A program made the translations under genes and the position numbers. A stretch of 64,000 nucleotides of DNA from contig MU405232.1 of NCBI GenBank assembly GCA_022836615.1, positions 62,001-126,000 on the forward strand, given 5' to 3'. The notes under the pieces were generated by a model. It was not told the DNA's origin, made no database searches, and saw nothing but the letters and a program-made list of their open reading frames with translations. Source of the DNA: Annulohypoxylon bovei var. microspora (lineage: Eukaryota; Ascomycota; Sordariomycetes; Xylariales; Hypoxylaceae). Below are positions 23,131 to 34,692 of this stretch, in pieces (position 1 is the stretch's first letter; each line of letters starts with the position of its first letter).

Positions 23131-23722
23131 ATATGATGGCGCATTCAGCTATGCAAGCTTCATCAACGCCGAGGATGAGAAGTAAATATCTGAGGTATAT
23201 ATCCAAGTTGGAAGGCAGGAAAGTAATGAAAATGAGAATGAGAATAAGAAAACCTTCGGACTTACCTAGGTGGGGTGGCAGTCAATCTGGTTACATAATC
23301 TTGCTACGATCCACAACTCCAGCCACACAAACGTCATTCTTGGCCTGGTATTGGCAACTTCGACGCGCAATTACGACCGCGTCACTTCCATTCACATGTA
23401 TGGAAATCTGAAGTGTGCAATGGTTATATGATGGCAGGTGCTGCCTCTAGATGGATTAGTATTTAATCCTCTCGATCATCAATTTTCATATAACACCTTC
23501 TTTACAATCTAGTCACCTAAAACATAGTCAGTCGTGAACATTGTCCATCGAATCTACATATTCTTAACTTCCAACTCGTTCGATAACCAACCTGAGACAT
23601 AATCGAGATCCTTCCCTAATCCAGTCCGATATCCATGCGACTCCATTTGCTTAACCTCTAACCACGACGTGTGTTATTTCCACATACGCGACATTCGTAT
23701 CGTTAGAACCGATAACTCCTTC
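23131..23722. other. Intergenic region
   Basis: 3' region of the GT32 gene and leader of the promethin-like gene. One ACCTAGGTGG motif lies near 23264. Nothing else supported. Confidence 0.6.
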
Positions 23723-24356
23723 ATGATGGCAGGTGACGATACTTCCTCGAGCGCCAGAGCCAAGGCTAAAGCCAACGAATTACTGGCATACGGACAACAC
23801 CATATCAATCGAGTCATTAGCCCGCCCACACGACAGAAGGCCTACGACCGAGTTCATGATTTCGCAACCGAGAAACCTGTTCTGTTTGTAAGCATCTTGT
23901 AAATATATATTATCCCCTTTAGTTAGCCAGTTAGCTAGCTCAAGCCATGTCCAACTGAGTTTAATTGACTTGGCTTTCTTCTACTACTAGTCCTTCGTCG
24001 CCTTTCAATTCACCCTCTCCCTTGCGCCCCTCCTCCTCTTCGCCAGCTTCGCCATGACCACCGTCGCCGTCTCGTTAATATCCGCCGTGGTATTCTCGCT
24101 CTTCTGGATTGGCGTCGCCGCGCTCTTCCTCGTGCCGACCCTCCTCATCAGCTTTAGTATCGCCTTGCTTCTCTGGGCCTGGGCGGCCGCCACCTTTTTC
24201 GCCGGCCGTTGGGCCTACGAGAGACTTCCATACATCCTCGACAGCGATGGCAAGGTAGTGGCCAACAGCGGTGGGAAGAAAATCATTTTCGAAAAGAAGG
24301 ACGGTGATAGCACCGATTTCGACATCAAGACTGAGGTAACCGAGGTCAAGGAATAG
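23723..24356 (+). CDS. Promethin/LDAF1-like lipid-droplet assembly protein
   Basis: Two exons (23723-23887 and 23991-24356) with a phase-0 GT...AG intron give 176 residues. A polar N-terminus of ~55 residues ends in a helix (RQKAYDRVHDF). Four closely spaced hydrophobic segments follow (SFVAFQFTLSLAPLLLFASF, TVAVSLISAVVFSLFWIGVAALF, LVPTLLISFSIALLLWAWAAATFFAG), then a charged tail. This layout is that of the promethin domain family (human LDAF1, yeast Ldo), ER proteins that act with seipin at sites of lipid-droplet formation. Assignment rests on layout, since the family has few invariant residues. The start is the first of two adjacent ATGs. Confidence 0.85.
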
Positions 24357-24785
24357 TTTGCCGGCGAGGTCGTGTGGATTGTGATGGAAGTCGGGTGGTT
24401 CATGATCCGCCGGAGCACCGTGGCATTGTTGAAGCTCCGATTCTAGTTGTAAATGGCGCGAGTCAACTAATGCCTTCGACCACGCGGGTTGGTACGGGGG
24501 CGTGTACGTGTGTATGGGTGTTCCGAGGCGTTTGGTTTTGGTAGATACCCGTTATGAGATGGAAGGGCATTTTACGGTTACCTAGGTGGTCAAGGGTCGA
24601 TGGGATGGGATGGTTTGGGTTTTAATACACAACCTTGTATCGGTATTGGAATATGATTTCCATCACGCACTTTAACCTAAGCGTTGACATGGGGAACGAG
24701 ACGCACATAGCTCGTCACGGGGCTAATGAAAATATAGTCTATCAGGTCTAGATTTTATCAGCAAGGCCTATACACGAACACATGA
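24357..24785. other. Intergenic region between convergent genes
   Basis: Short GC-moderate spacer with one ACCTAGGTGG motif near 24580. No gene. Confidence 0.6.
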
Positions 24786-26517
24786 TTATGATTTGCCCTC
24801 CGAGAAAGACACAACTGCCCACTTGCCACTCCATGCCCATTTCCTAGCGCCACCATCCTCGCCGCCGCCCTCAGTTGCCCGGATCTCTTCGTCTTGTCCC
24901 GGCTTCAGCCCCACAACCACATCGGCTTTGCATGTTCGGAGGGCAAGGACATTGACTCCCGAACCAGGACCGAGGGGTCCAATAGCTTCGGTGAACGGTG
25001 TCGATGGGTCCCATGCGGCCTACATAGTTAGCACTTTTAGATGGCTGGTTGGTGCTACGAGAAAGGGTTGATACACATACATCACCAGTGAGCTTCCGAT
25101 AGTTTAAGTCGCCCTTGAATATGACCACCTCACTCGTCTTCAAATCATCGTAAAGATCTTTTTCCATAGATGGGAGTCTCCAGTAACTGCCGGGGTGAGT
25201 CCAAAAGGCATTTGGTCTCATGATGAGCTGTCCCTCGGCGTGCATCTGCGCCCACTCCTGAAAAAGGAAGCTAAGATCCTCAGCATCCTTGTCGGGTAAT
25301 GGTGGGGGGATCGTATCTTGCAGCTTCTCGTCATCGGACGGTGTCTCGTAGAACCGCTTGGGAGCGGCTAGAGCACTGAGAAGAGCAGCAAAGTCGGCTG
25401 GCAGAACGTCTGACACAAACCAAGGAATCGATTTCGGATGCAAGACCACGAGCGTAGCTAGCCCGGATGATAACAAGTACCCGGCAAGGATGAGGTCGAC
25501 GTATAGCTCAAACCCGGCATTGTCTAGCACAATGTCTACCCGGCGCTCCTTCTTTCCTTCGTTCTTGGCTTTCTTCAACACTTCATAAGTAGCCGCTAGG
25601 TCATTAACAAGAATGTTCTTCTCGGAAGCTTTCCTGGCTTCAGATCCTTGTAGCTTCTGAATATCTTCATAGGTGAGACTGGTCAGGAGAGACAGATCGG
25701 TAGCGTTACCCCACAAACAGATCTCGCACATCTCGAAGAACAGGATCTTCTGTGTTTCATCATGCTCGGCGCCAGTCTTTTTGTCCTGGTCGATTTGCGT
25801 TACCAAGTCCCTATATCGAGCGGCGAGCTCGAGTACTGCGGGCCGAGACGACCGGAAGGTCTGAATCTTTTGCCGGTAGAATACGTCGTAGGACTTCCAA
25901 TGACTAGAAAGTTTAAAGGAAGTGCTAAGGCGTCTATCTTTCATTAGTAAGACTTGCCTCTATTTCCAGGCGCTGTTTATTACCTATAGAGATAGCACTC
26001 GCAAAAGAGCCACGGTATATTAAACCAGGTAGGAGTTCCCAACTGCTCCAACTCGCGGTTATATACGGCTATGTCGGCGCCACCGTCGTCTCTTATCGGT
26101 CTAAATAGTCGTCAATACGATACTTTAGTTTATTAACAAGAGTCATACGTGAGTTGTCGGTCATGCTGAAGCTCGTGTTTGAGCCGAGATAGTTCTTCTA
26201 TAATCTTCTTTCCCTCATTCTCCTTTTCAGAATCCTCGCACTTGTTGACAGAGCGATATAAATCATCTATGGCTTGTGTCTTGATGGCTTAACATTAACT
26301 ATTGCTCATGTTCAAAAAGGTAATTTAAATTGATAAACTAACTATTATAACTGGCCATCTGTCTCGAGCAGAGATATAAGCGAAGGATGACTTGTCGCTC
26401 GTCAAGTATGGAGCTGGTAGATAGTTAGCCATCAGATTCTTCTATAAAAAGCAACTGGAGCGGCTTTTTGCTTAAAAGGAAGAGAAGTGGCTTACGGGTC
26501 TTAGTGTCAAATTCCAT
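24786..26517 (-). CDS. ARMT1/DUF89 damage-control metal-dependent phosphatase
   Basis: Six exons on the minus strand (26496-26517, 26343-26413, 26149-26279, 25984-26100, 25081-25933, 24786-25019) join in phase to 475 residues, matching the yeast homologue length of about 470. Members dephosphorylate reactive sugar phosphates and related by-products using Mn or Ni; a carboxyl-methyltransferase activity has also been claimed for the human protein. The reconstructed N-terminus reads MEFDTKTPPYLTSDKSSFAY, then DRWPVIITQAIDDLYR. The middle has PIRDDGGADIAVYNRELEQL and IPWLFCECYLYRR. The core has SSHWKSYDVF and the metal-site DNAGFELYVDL. The C-terminus has GDLNYRKLTGD and ALRTCKADVVVGL. The last intron has a good GCTAAC branch site. 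A long single frame at 24871-25944 covers only the middle, and its ATG at 25944 lies inside an intron. The first exon codes for just seven residues. Confidence 0.93.
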
Positions 26518-27969
26518 TTCAACCTGAAGATAAAGTGTAATATTAACTGAATCTTCACATAATCTCTTCTTTACTTTTGGAACTTTTGGGCGCAGCTTTT
26601 ATTTGTTGAAGATGAATATCTAAAAGTATATGTCTCTTAGGAAATATGTCATCGTTAATTGGCGGGGCATCCTAGCGGGGTAGCTCCGATAGTATATTCT
26701 TATAGAAGAATAATACATCATTTAACGATGCGAAGCCACATATAGCTATACCTAGCATATTGTAAGTATCGGAGCATTAATAAATTGACTAAGATTACTA
26801 ATTTATCTTATCCATTGAGTCCTGTTCTTAGATTTCTCGTCGATGAACTATAAAATATCTCTGACATACGGAAACGCCTTCAAATTTATGGATCCAATTA
26901 CATACCTAGATGTATAGCAGCTACATTAGCACACAACCCGAGCCACTCCATGAAAGTACCTGGGTCTGCTGGGTCTGTTGGGTGTACCGAAAAGTTCGTA
27001 TCCGGACGGAGGCGTTGATCGGCGGATCGATCTGTATCATCTATATAACCAGCCCTCCTTCTCGTCTTGCCTCGATCAGCTGCTTTTTCAGCTTTCTAGT
27101 TCTTTAATAACGGAACCACCTCGGCATGTGGCTTTCAGTCCTACGTTTTAGATTGGGCCTCTATTAGTCTCTTTCCCCGGATTTATTGGCTACAACCTTT
27201 AACACCAGACCCCAGATAATCTCGATTCTAGTTTGTTTGCTTATTAAAATACGAGTGATGGTTACATAATTTAATATCGACGTTGTACAATTAGGGGAAT
27301 GGTCCTAAAATCTCACGTATACTGGAACAGTCCTCCGAGGCTCAGCAGATCGGGTTTGCCGGAGTCTCATTTCGTTATTGGAAATCGACCTCATATACAA
27401 AATCGAAGGTCATCCAAGTCATATCGATACGTCACACTAGGTATACCGCATGTCAGGTATTTCTCGATGATCTTCATCCTCTTGTCAACTCACCAAGGAT
27501 CCCCCAGAAAATCGACTACTTGCCTAGGTAATATACAGCTAAGAGCCCCTCTTCCCCGCGAAATACGCGTAATCAAAATTGACGACCCGGGGCCTGGGAA
27601 CGATGGCGGAGAAATAACCTAAAGAGGGAACCAAATATACCAACAACAAGAATGAATAAGGTCTCTGCTGCTGTTATTGGTCTATTGGTCGTTATATAAA
27701 TCACTAATTGTGAACTTGTGAGACGCAAACACGCCTCCAACCACCTTCGCCCCATTCTTCAGCTCACCGAACCAATATGCTAGTTCTATTTTAAAAACAT
27801 GAGAGCACTTAGAAGAAGACAGTATATAAAGGCAGAGAAACTCGAACACTCATTGATATGAGCTTATTATGTATACGCGTTAAACTCACTTCACTCATCG
27901 AATCTATCATACTCGTTCCCTAGTACTGAGCCAGATCAGTCTAACGTCACCCATCCTGATATTACCAAA
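26518..27969. other. Intergenic region, promoter of ARMT1-like and CFEM genes
   Basis: AT-rich 1.45 kb between divergent genes. Short open frames have no recognisable content. I see no transposon remnant. Confidence 0.55.
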
Positions 27970-28707
27970 ATGAAATACACCATTGTTGTTTTGGCCTTGG
28001 CTACATTCGCCTCTGCTCAGTCGCTTTCCGATATACCTCAATGCGCCCTTCCTTGCATTGACAGCGCAAGAACCGGTAGTACCAACTGTTCGGCTGACGA
28101 TTATGCCTGTATTTGTGAGTTTGACATTTCTATGTTTTCCTTTATGTTCTTCTTTGTACCTATACTTCGATAATAAGAGGGTCAGCTCTTTTAGACTGTC
28201 ACTCCTATAGTTTCTTCGAGAATTGAGGCGTATTTACCCATCTCATGTTGGCATAATTATGAAAAGAGCCTACCTAATCATGGCCATTTAGGTAAAAACA
28301 AGGATGCTATAACCACAGCTGGCACTAGTTGTGTTCTCAAATCCTGCGGCGCCACTGTCGCTACAGGCCAGGTCCTACCAGCTGTCAGTGCTTTCTGTAA
28401 TGCAGTCGAGTCTGGCAATAGCGGAAGCTCCTCGTCGCTAGCACTCTCATCTTCGGCCATTGCCGCTAGCACTTCGACAGATGTAATTTCCACGAGCGCG
28501 AGCGCCACAGAGATCGCCACCACTAGCGAAACATCGGTTAGCACTTCGGCCGCCTCAATGACCTCAATGGCGTCTACCAGTGTTGGAGGATCAAACAGCA
28601 CTGGCAATTATACTAGCAGCTATCCTACTGCGGTTCCGACGGCTGGTGCTGCCTCAGTAGCCGGCTCTCTCGCTGTGATGGCTCTTGGTTTCCTCGCCGC
28701 TCTATGA
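27970..28707 (+). CDS. CFEM-domain, GPI-anchored cell-surface protein
   Basis: Two exons (27970-28114, 28292-28707) give 186 residues. A cleavable signal peptide covers about residues 1-16 (MKYTIVVLALATFASA). A CFEM domain follows with the eight expected cysteines, starting IPQCALPC and including YACICKN, SCVLKSCG and FCNAV; the Asp of SADDYAC lies before the fourth cysteine. A ~90-residue Ser/Thr-rich, presumably O-glycosylated stalk ends in a hydrophobic tail (SVAGSLAVMALGFLAAL) typical of GPI attachment. CFEM proteins bind haem or sit in the wall, and some act in host contact. The intron is phase 1 and splits a cysteine codon. A siderophore transporter lies 1.5 kb downstream on the same strand, which hints at iron handling, but no regulatory site was seen before this gene. 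Confidence 0.94.
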
Positions 28708-29411
28708 GATTATTGTTGATGAGCTTACTAGTTTGATTAATACTAGGCTAGGGATACGAATTTTATGCAAGGGTTTAAAAACACAATATTCACTCACCAT
28801 AGTGACCCCTATTCGGGATAAAACGGGTTCAGAATACTCGGTTAAAGGCTGGGCAATGTTGAAAACTTCACAAAAGTAAATCTATAAAATACTAGATCTC
28901 AGCACATTCATTACGATATCATTTGTAATTCTTTGGATTAAACATACCTACAATTACCTAAGTATGTGGGTATTATTTAGCATGTATATAAGAGAAAATA
29001 CATAATTTTAAGAATAAATTCGATTTTGGTTCCGCCTCAGAAGGTTAATATATCGAATTTGGTTTCGTCTCTCCGTAATACCTCTTATTACCATCAAATA
29101 CTCCTGCTTTCTCGTTGGTGAAATAAACGCCATCATTGATAAATGAGGCAACCTAAGGCCAAACGCACGGTTTAAGGAGCGGCCAGAGATTCCGCCTAAC
29201 GATCAAATTTCTCTTTAAAATCATAACAGAGAATTTACTTATACTGAGTTTTGTCGACCTCGTATTGTAAATAAGGCAAGTTCGAATATATTTCGAGAAG
29301 CGTTCGAAGCATACATAAATCCACTACTGCCAATGCTGATCTTGACTAATGCCAAGATACTGAACTGACAGAAGGACCGTAAGCAGTAGATATATACTGC
29401 GTTAGACCGAG

Positions 29412-29618
29412 GCAGAATGGCGTCAGGAAAAGTGCAGACAGTGCGCGTATACAGTGTCTCGCACGTTCTCAAAAGCTATCCCCTGATTATCTAATTACCA
29501 TCTATTGCCAGCCATATTTCGTGTAAGTTACCTCAAGAGGTAGTGCAAAGGATATATAACATACAGTGTTCTAGACTATATACACCCACTGTCTACACTT
29601 TTCCTGACGCCCTTCTGC
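29412..29618. repeat. Inverted-repeat (MITE-like) element
   Basis: The arm 29412-29455 and the reverse complement of 29575-29618 share a core GCGTCAGGAAAAGTG and agree over about 44 bp, with a handful of mismatches, several of them C/T transitions. The spacer is about 120 bp and non-coding. It is compatible with a short non-autonomous DNA element; no target-site duplication could be fixed. Confidence 0.7.
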
Positions 29619-29812
29619 GAGGCTCATACGGCGCCCCTGTGGCATCGAAGCGACGTGGGGGAGCCAAGGAAATGGGAGTAACCGATAGGCGATGTTGTGC
29701 ATAATTATTGAAGATATAGACCAAGCTTGTACGTTGATAGGCTTGCTATCACATATAGCAAGGATTAGTTCATGTATGTAACAAGCCTTGTGTCGATCCC
29801 TGGCAGATAATC

Positions 29813-29831
29813 TTATCAGATGATCTGATAA
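29813..29831. promoter_or_regulatory. Palindromic SreA-type GATA site (TTATCAGATGATCTGATAA)
   Basis: Two copies of the nine-base iron-regulator consensus ATCWGATAA face each other: 29813-29821 on the minus strand and 29823-29831 on the plus strand. A further CAGATAA lies at 29804. The site is about 355 bp before the siderophore transporter ATG. In other ascomycetes, SreA/Sfu1-type GATA repressors bind this consensus and shut iron-uptake genes under iron excess. Binding here is inferred. Confidence 0.75.
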
Positions 29832-30185
29832 AAAATTTCAATTGTCCCCATCATCGGGATGGGGAGAGCATTTCGGAAGGTGCTAAAATATCCTCTCGTC
29901 TACCGGTACTTATTACTCTTTAAGGACTTACCAAGATGGATGTCCTATGTGATGCAAACGAGATCGGAATTTGAGATGGATCGGCCAAGATTTCGTCCGG
30001 TAGCCTTTCGGCCGTGTACCAGAAGGCGAAGGCGATTCCAGCCCTGTGCAAGTAGGGATTCGATTATGCAGTAATATAGACGCTGCATTCTGTATCGATC
30101 CTATTTAATGATACCCAACGACCAACCCACCTTCCTTCCGACTCAGTATTCCGTGCCCGTAGGAAGCATACACTCATAACCCATT

Positions 30186-32176
30186 ATGGCCGTTATTTCT
30201 GGAGTTGGGGCTCAAGCCCCTAGGAGTCACGATGTCGAGAAAGACCTTGTCTCAGCTCAGCCCGCGACCGAACTACCGGAAGACTCCAAGTCCGAGTTGG
30301 ATGACGACTCGACGCACGTACAAGAAGGTGTCAAACGAGTAGAGGCTATCACCGCCGTCTGGTCCAAAAAGTCCTTGTGGCTCACGTTTGCTCTGTATGC
30401 ATCTCCACGCTAACAAATTGCGCACGAACAGGGGCTAATAATATAGTCTTTGGCTTGTGTGCTTCGTATCCGCGCTGTTGGCATCTATCGACACTGCTCT
30501 ATCGCCATATGTGACATCCTCTTTCTCGAGGCATGGCCTCCTCGCGGTTATCAACATCGCGGCAAGAGTCATCGGCGGCGTTGTCACGCTTAGTCTCGGC
30601 AAGCTTATAGACATCAGGGGTCGTATGGAAGGTTTTGCCGGATCACTTCTCCTAATTACCGTAGGGATGATCATGAAATCGACCTGCCAAAACGTCGAGA
30701 CATACGCTGCAGCGCAAGTATTCACTTGGGTAGGCAAGGTTGCTCTTGGCTTCGTCATCGACGTCTTCGTCGCCGATATCACCACGTTGAAAAACCGAAT
30801 GATAATATTCGCCATTAACTCGACTCCCAACCTAGCCACCACGTTCGCTGGTCCTAGGATTGCCCAGCTATTCTACGAGAAGATCAATTTTAGGTGGGCG
30901 TTTGGTGCCTTCACCATCATCTTACTCGTAGTGTCTCTTCCGGTTGTTGTCATTCTCTACTATCACGAACAGAAAGCGAAAAGGCTCGGGCTCATTCGTC
31001 CGAAATCGGGTCGCACCCCGCTGCAGTCGACAATGCATTATATCGTCGAGTTTGACCGTAAGTAACTCCAAATTTTGATTATGCGCAAAATTTAATACTG
31101 ACCTTTTATAACTTAGTTGTTGGCGCGATCCTCATATCGGGAGGCTTTACGCTCATTACTCTCCCGTTCAGTCTCGTGAGCTCGACTTCCCACTCGTGGC
31201 AAAGCGCGAGCATCATCGTCATGATCGTCATGGGCGTTGTCGGCCTCGCTGCTTTCGTAATCTGGGAAAGATTCTTCGCCCGTGTCAAATTCTTCCCGTT
31301 CGAGTTTCTAAAAGACCGAACTTTCCTAGGCGCTGTTATGTCGCACTTTGTCGTCTTCATGACCACTTTGTTAGTTAACCCCTATTTATCATTTAGAATA
31401 CAACCTGCTTACAACTAACGCCTTGCATAGTATATGGGATGCATATTACAGCTCCTACTTACAGGTAGTTCAGGGCTTGAGCATCAGTATCGCAAACTAC
31501 GTGCTCAACGCCTATTCTCTTACCTCGTACTTCGCCGGCCCATTCATTGCCTTGTAAGAACCCTAAAACCCCTCGTATCTGAAAATACTCATTAATGAAT
31601 TTTTTCAGGTACATTCATTACACGGGCCATGTCAAATACCCAGCTTTAGTCGCCGTTCCCATCTACCTCCTCGGCACAGCTCTTATAATATACTTCAGAG
31701 TACCCGGCGCTAATGTCGGTTATCTTGCCATGTGTCAAGTGCTCGTCGGCTTTGGTGTTGGCATGATTGGCCAGATGGCACAACTCGCTACAATGGCGTG
31801 CGTTAGACATCAAGACGTTGCTGTGGCTCTTGCCATCTACGGTTTATTCGGCTCCGTCGGCTCTTCCGTCGGCTACGCCGTCGCAGGTGGTCTATGGACG
31901 AACATCCTCCCCGTCAAGCTATACGAGTACCTCCCCGAAGATAGCAAGAACATGACGGCTGCGATATACGGAGATATCAATAAACAAATGGCTTACCCGA
32001 TCGGAACCCCGATTCGAGACGCCGTGATCGCAGCATACGGAGATGTCATGAGGAGAATGGTCATCGTTGGATCTGCGCTTATTCCTCTAACGATTATTTG
32101 CATCGCCATTTGGAGGAACATAAACGTTAGGAAACTTGAAGCGGTTGAGAAGCGAGCTAGGGGTAACGTGTTCTAA
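30186..32176 (+). CDS. Siderophore-iron transporter (MFS, MirB/ARN family)
   Basis: Five exons (30186-30394, 30447-31057, 31117-31369, 31431-31553, 31609-32176) join in phase to 587 residues. After a ~65-residue polar N-terminus the protein has about 14 hydrophobic segments. Family motifs are LWLTFALLWLVCFVSALLASID, YVTSSFSRHGLLAVINIA, GWIDIRGR-type loop 2 (read here as GKLIDIRGRMEG), FVIDVFVADITTLKNR and TFIWDAYYSSYLQVVQGLSI. The second-to-last block reads YVLNAYSLTSYFAGPF, and QVLVGFGVGMIGQMAQLA lies in the last third. These carriers import ferric siderophores by proton symport at the plasma membrane. The palindromic GATA site upstream fits repression by iron. It lies downstream of the CFEM gene on the same strand. 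The ligand (fusarinine/TAFC, coprogen or other) cannot be told. Confidence 0.95.
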
Positions 32177-34260
32177 AGCAAGGCGACTACTAGGTACCAG
32201 GTACCAATTCATTAGGGAAGCCCAGAGTAAGATCATCATAAATTCGATGTAAACCTGTTCTTCTTTATCCAACGTTCGGGATACGTCAGAACTACACAAA
32301 ATAGAACGATGCTCAACTTGAGATACCTCCCCTAAAAGAATCACCTCAAAAGCTGCAGCTCCTAATTCAAAAGTATCCTCTTAAAATTTATACATTAAAT
32401 AATTATAATGGAGCTTTGTTATCCCCTATCAACACATAAAATTAACCACCTATAACGTACGTAGTCTTTCCTACCTATTCACATACGTTTTACCCATGTT
32501 CAAAAACTCTACCATAATTCAAACTCTCATGAAATATAACTTAGCACGGCAACTTCGGCCCTTTATCCTGACAAAGCTTACTTTTACTGGTATTATACGT
32601 TCTACAAAACCCAAGTGAATTTCAATCTTGCTCTAAGGTCCTAAGTCGTATCTAGTAGCGAGAAGTGATGTTTAGATCATGTTGGTCTAACACAGATGAA
32701 ATTACTCCCGATCCCCTGAGCATACACGAGCCCAGAAAGCACTTAAGATATATCCAGGTAGGGAGATAATCGTAGGAATATGTCTAACCCTCTAACAGAA
32801 TGTTCCGGCAGGAGACTGTTTGATCTCATTCCGGTATGAGCATGTTCTCATGACGTCAATTAATATCTATACCATAATATAATTTATATCATACGTATCC
32901 GTTTTAGAGTGTGTTAGGAATAGGTAGCGACGTGTAACGATCACATGAATATGTGACGGCGAGATACTTTTATGTCTCACGGTGTTATTTTCCGAATATT
33001 ATGGCACACATGTCGGCCACTAAGCGCAATCACGATGACCAACTTCCAACTTAGAGATAATTATAGTATCCATTTACCAAGATAGACACTTGTATTCATT
33101 CCCGAATTCTCCGTTACGAATAGAATGTAACAATCCCAAGGCAAATGTCACGGCCTTCGATTATAAAACTTCCACCCCATTCGTAATACAAACTTTCCTG
33201 GGCATTCTCTACCTAGGTATGGGTATTTAAGTGATACTATAGGTACCTAGCATATACAACCATGTATATGAAGAGAGACAGTGGTCTATCTCGTAGAGCA
33301 GAAGTATCCATCGCAACAGGTTTTGAGTCTATCAACCACCTCGCTTCCTGAGACCAAGACTACTACAAAACACCAAGAATAGCAGTTATTCGGACCGTCA
33401 TATTACCAATTCGTTAAGGTAAGGTAGGTAGAGATAGAGAGCGCCCATGAGATCGAGATATCAACATATTGTATAAGCAGTGGTCAGCATCTTGATACGT
33501 TTATTTTTATTCACCCGCCTCCGAACTGAAATCTTTCGATGTCTCAATCCTGTCTTAGGTCTCGCACCGATATTATCGATGTTTTGTTGTTACATGAGCC
33601 CATGTGGCCAACGGCGCCACGTGAAATCATGCTGAGGCTGGAGATAGTGCGAACATGTAGCCGACAGCTAGGACAACGGCTGCTGATTATTGGGACAGAG
33701 AAAAGTTTTCGGCAAGGTTTATCACGAAAATACCACAAAATGGCGTGGTTTTATTCTTGGTCTTCATCTTGGAAGTCTAGGAGCCTTTAGAGCCGCTCTG
33801 AAGGGTTTAGTAAGGGTTTAGTAACGGATACACCAATCGCTCAGCCCTTACGAGAGGAGTTCAACTTACAAATATATCACATCGTGAAAAGCTATGGGTA
33901 GAAGGTCATCAAAATTCTATAAAACCTCGTAGGCGGACAGCGATGAGATTCTAATCGAGCTTCCATCATCATCCCCGTTCTCCAAGCACTTTAGCGAAAC
34001 CCCTCAACCCCCTCAAAACCGTGTATACACCAAGACGATTCCGCATCCTTTCGGCATAGGAAGCTGCCTATTAGTTGGCGTCATCTCATAAACTTCCACT
34101 ATATCGCTTGCTGTCATTTTATAAGTCGCCAAGATCTGTAATATTCATTCGATCTCCACTATCAAACTCCCGTCACTTAGGACGAATCTAAACCATTTCC
34201 AAGAAACCGAATCCTCGGAGCGAATCTTCTCAAGCATTAGTCGTTATACTTTAAGCAAAT
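32177..34260. other. Intergenic region, AT-rich, no gene seen
   Basis: About 2.1 kb. It includes an ACCTAGGTATGGG motif near 33212 and a pyrimidine-rich leader before the first Cys-rich gene. Open frames such as 33539-33790 have no recognisable content. Confidence 0.55.
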
Positions 34261-34692
34261 ATGTGCACATATTACTACCTCCATTACCACCACCTGGCCC
34301 CCTGTACACGAGAAATCGAGTACGCGCTTCACTACTCCTTCTGTCCGAACTCAACCGCCGAAATCTCAAGCTCGAGCCCGCTCAGTGCTAGCAATTCCGC
34401 ACACGACGAGCAGTGGGCCCAGCAGCCATGCGAAGCGCTCACGTATGCCCCGGAGTATAGCTCTATGGAGGGCCTGGACTACAGCAACCCCTGCGCGGCT
34501 GGCGACTGCCTCATCTCGCAGCAATGTAGCTCCGGCGGCTGCCGGCTGGAGGACCTCGGCGGCAGCTGGATCTGTTGCCAGTGCAACCGCGGAGGAAACA
34601 CGCTCAGGTTGTGCGTCCGGCCGTTGAGGAAGATTCCTGACGCTCTCTGCTACCACGTCGTATGCGAAAACTGCTGCGCGGACCACACCTAA
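34261..34692 (+). CDS. Small Cys/His-rich protein, copy 1 of a tandem family
   Basis: An intronless 143-residue frame opening with ATG-TGC. It shares with the two following genes a start MC, a His/Cys-rich first 30 residues, a CxxxxC pair before a G-x-W-x-CCxC knuckle (here GGSWICCQC), and a C-terminal CxxVCxxCC-type cluster (YHVVCENCC). Sixteen or so cysteines and several histidines suggest two or three bound zinc ions, RING- or B-box-like, without matching a standard RING spacing. It has no signal peptide, so it is probably cytosolic or nuclear. It is the most divergent copy: an acidic/Ser-rich insert occupies residues ~33-75, and the last cluster lacks the CGH of the others. Function unknown; the family is probably fungal and uncharacterised. 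Confidence 0.75.
   Translation: MCTYYYLHYHHLAPCTREIEYALHYSFCPNSTAEISSSSPLSASNSAHDEQWAQQPCEALTYAPEYSSMEGLDYSNPCAAGDCLISQQCSSGGCRLEDLGGSWICCQCNRGGNTLRLCVRPLRKIPDALCYHVVCENCCADHT

Larger units (their letters stand above)
28708..30185. other. Intergenic region with inverted repeat and GATA palindrome
   Basis: AT-rich DNA after the CFEM gene. It holds a ~200-bp inverted-repeat element (29412-29618) and the SreA-type site (29813-29831) before the siderophore transporter. No gene is supported. Confidence 0.6.

Noticed and set aside
25358..25864. Open frames on the plus strand opposite the ARMT1-like gene
   Set aside because: They are antisense shadows of a confidently assigned coding exon.
29859..30074. 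Short open frame just after the GATA palindrome, in the transporter promoter
   Set aside because: Arg-rich random-looking sequence with no homology recognised; lies in the presumed 5' region.
32680..32797. Possible solo LTR beginning TGTTGG and ending CTAACA
   Set aside because: Only ~118 bp, no target-site duplication and no polypurine tract or primer site nearby.
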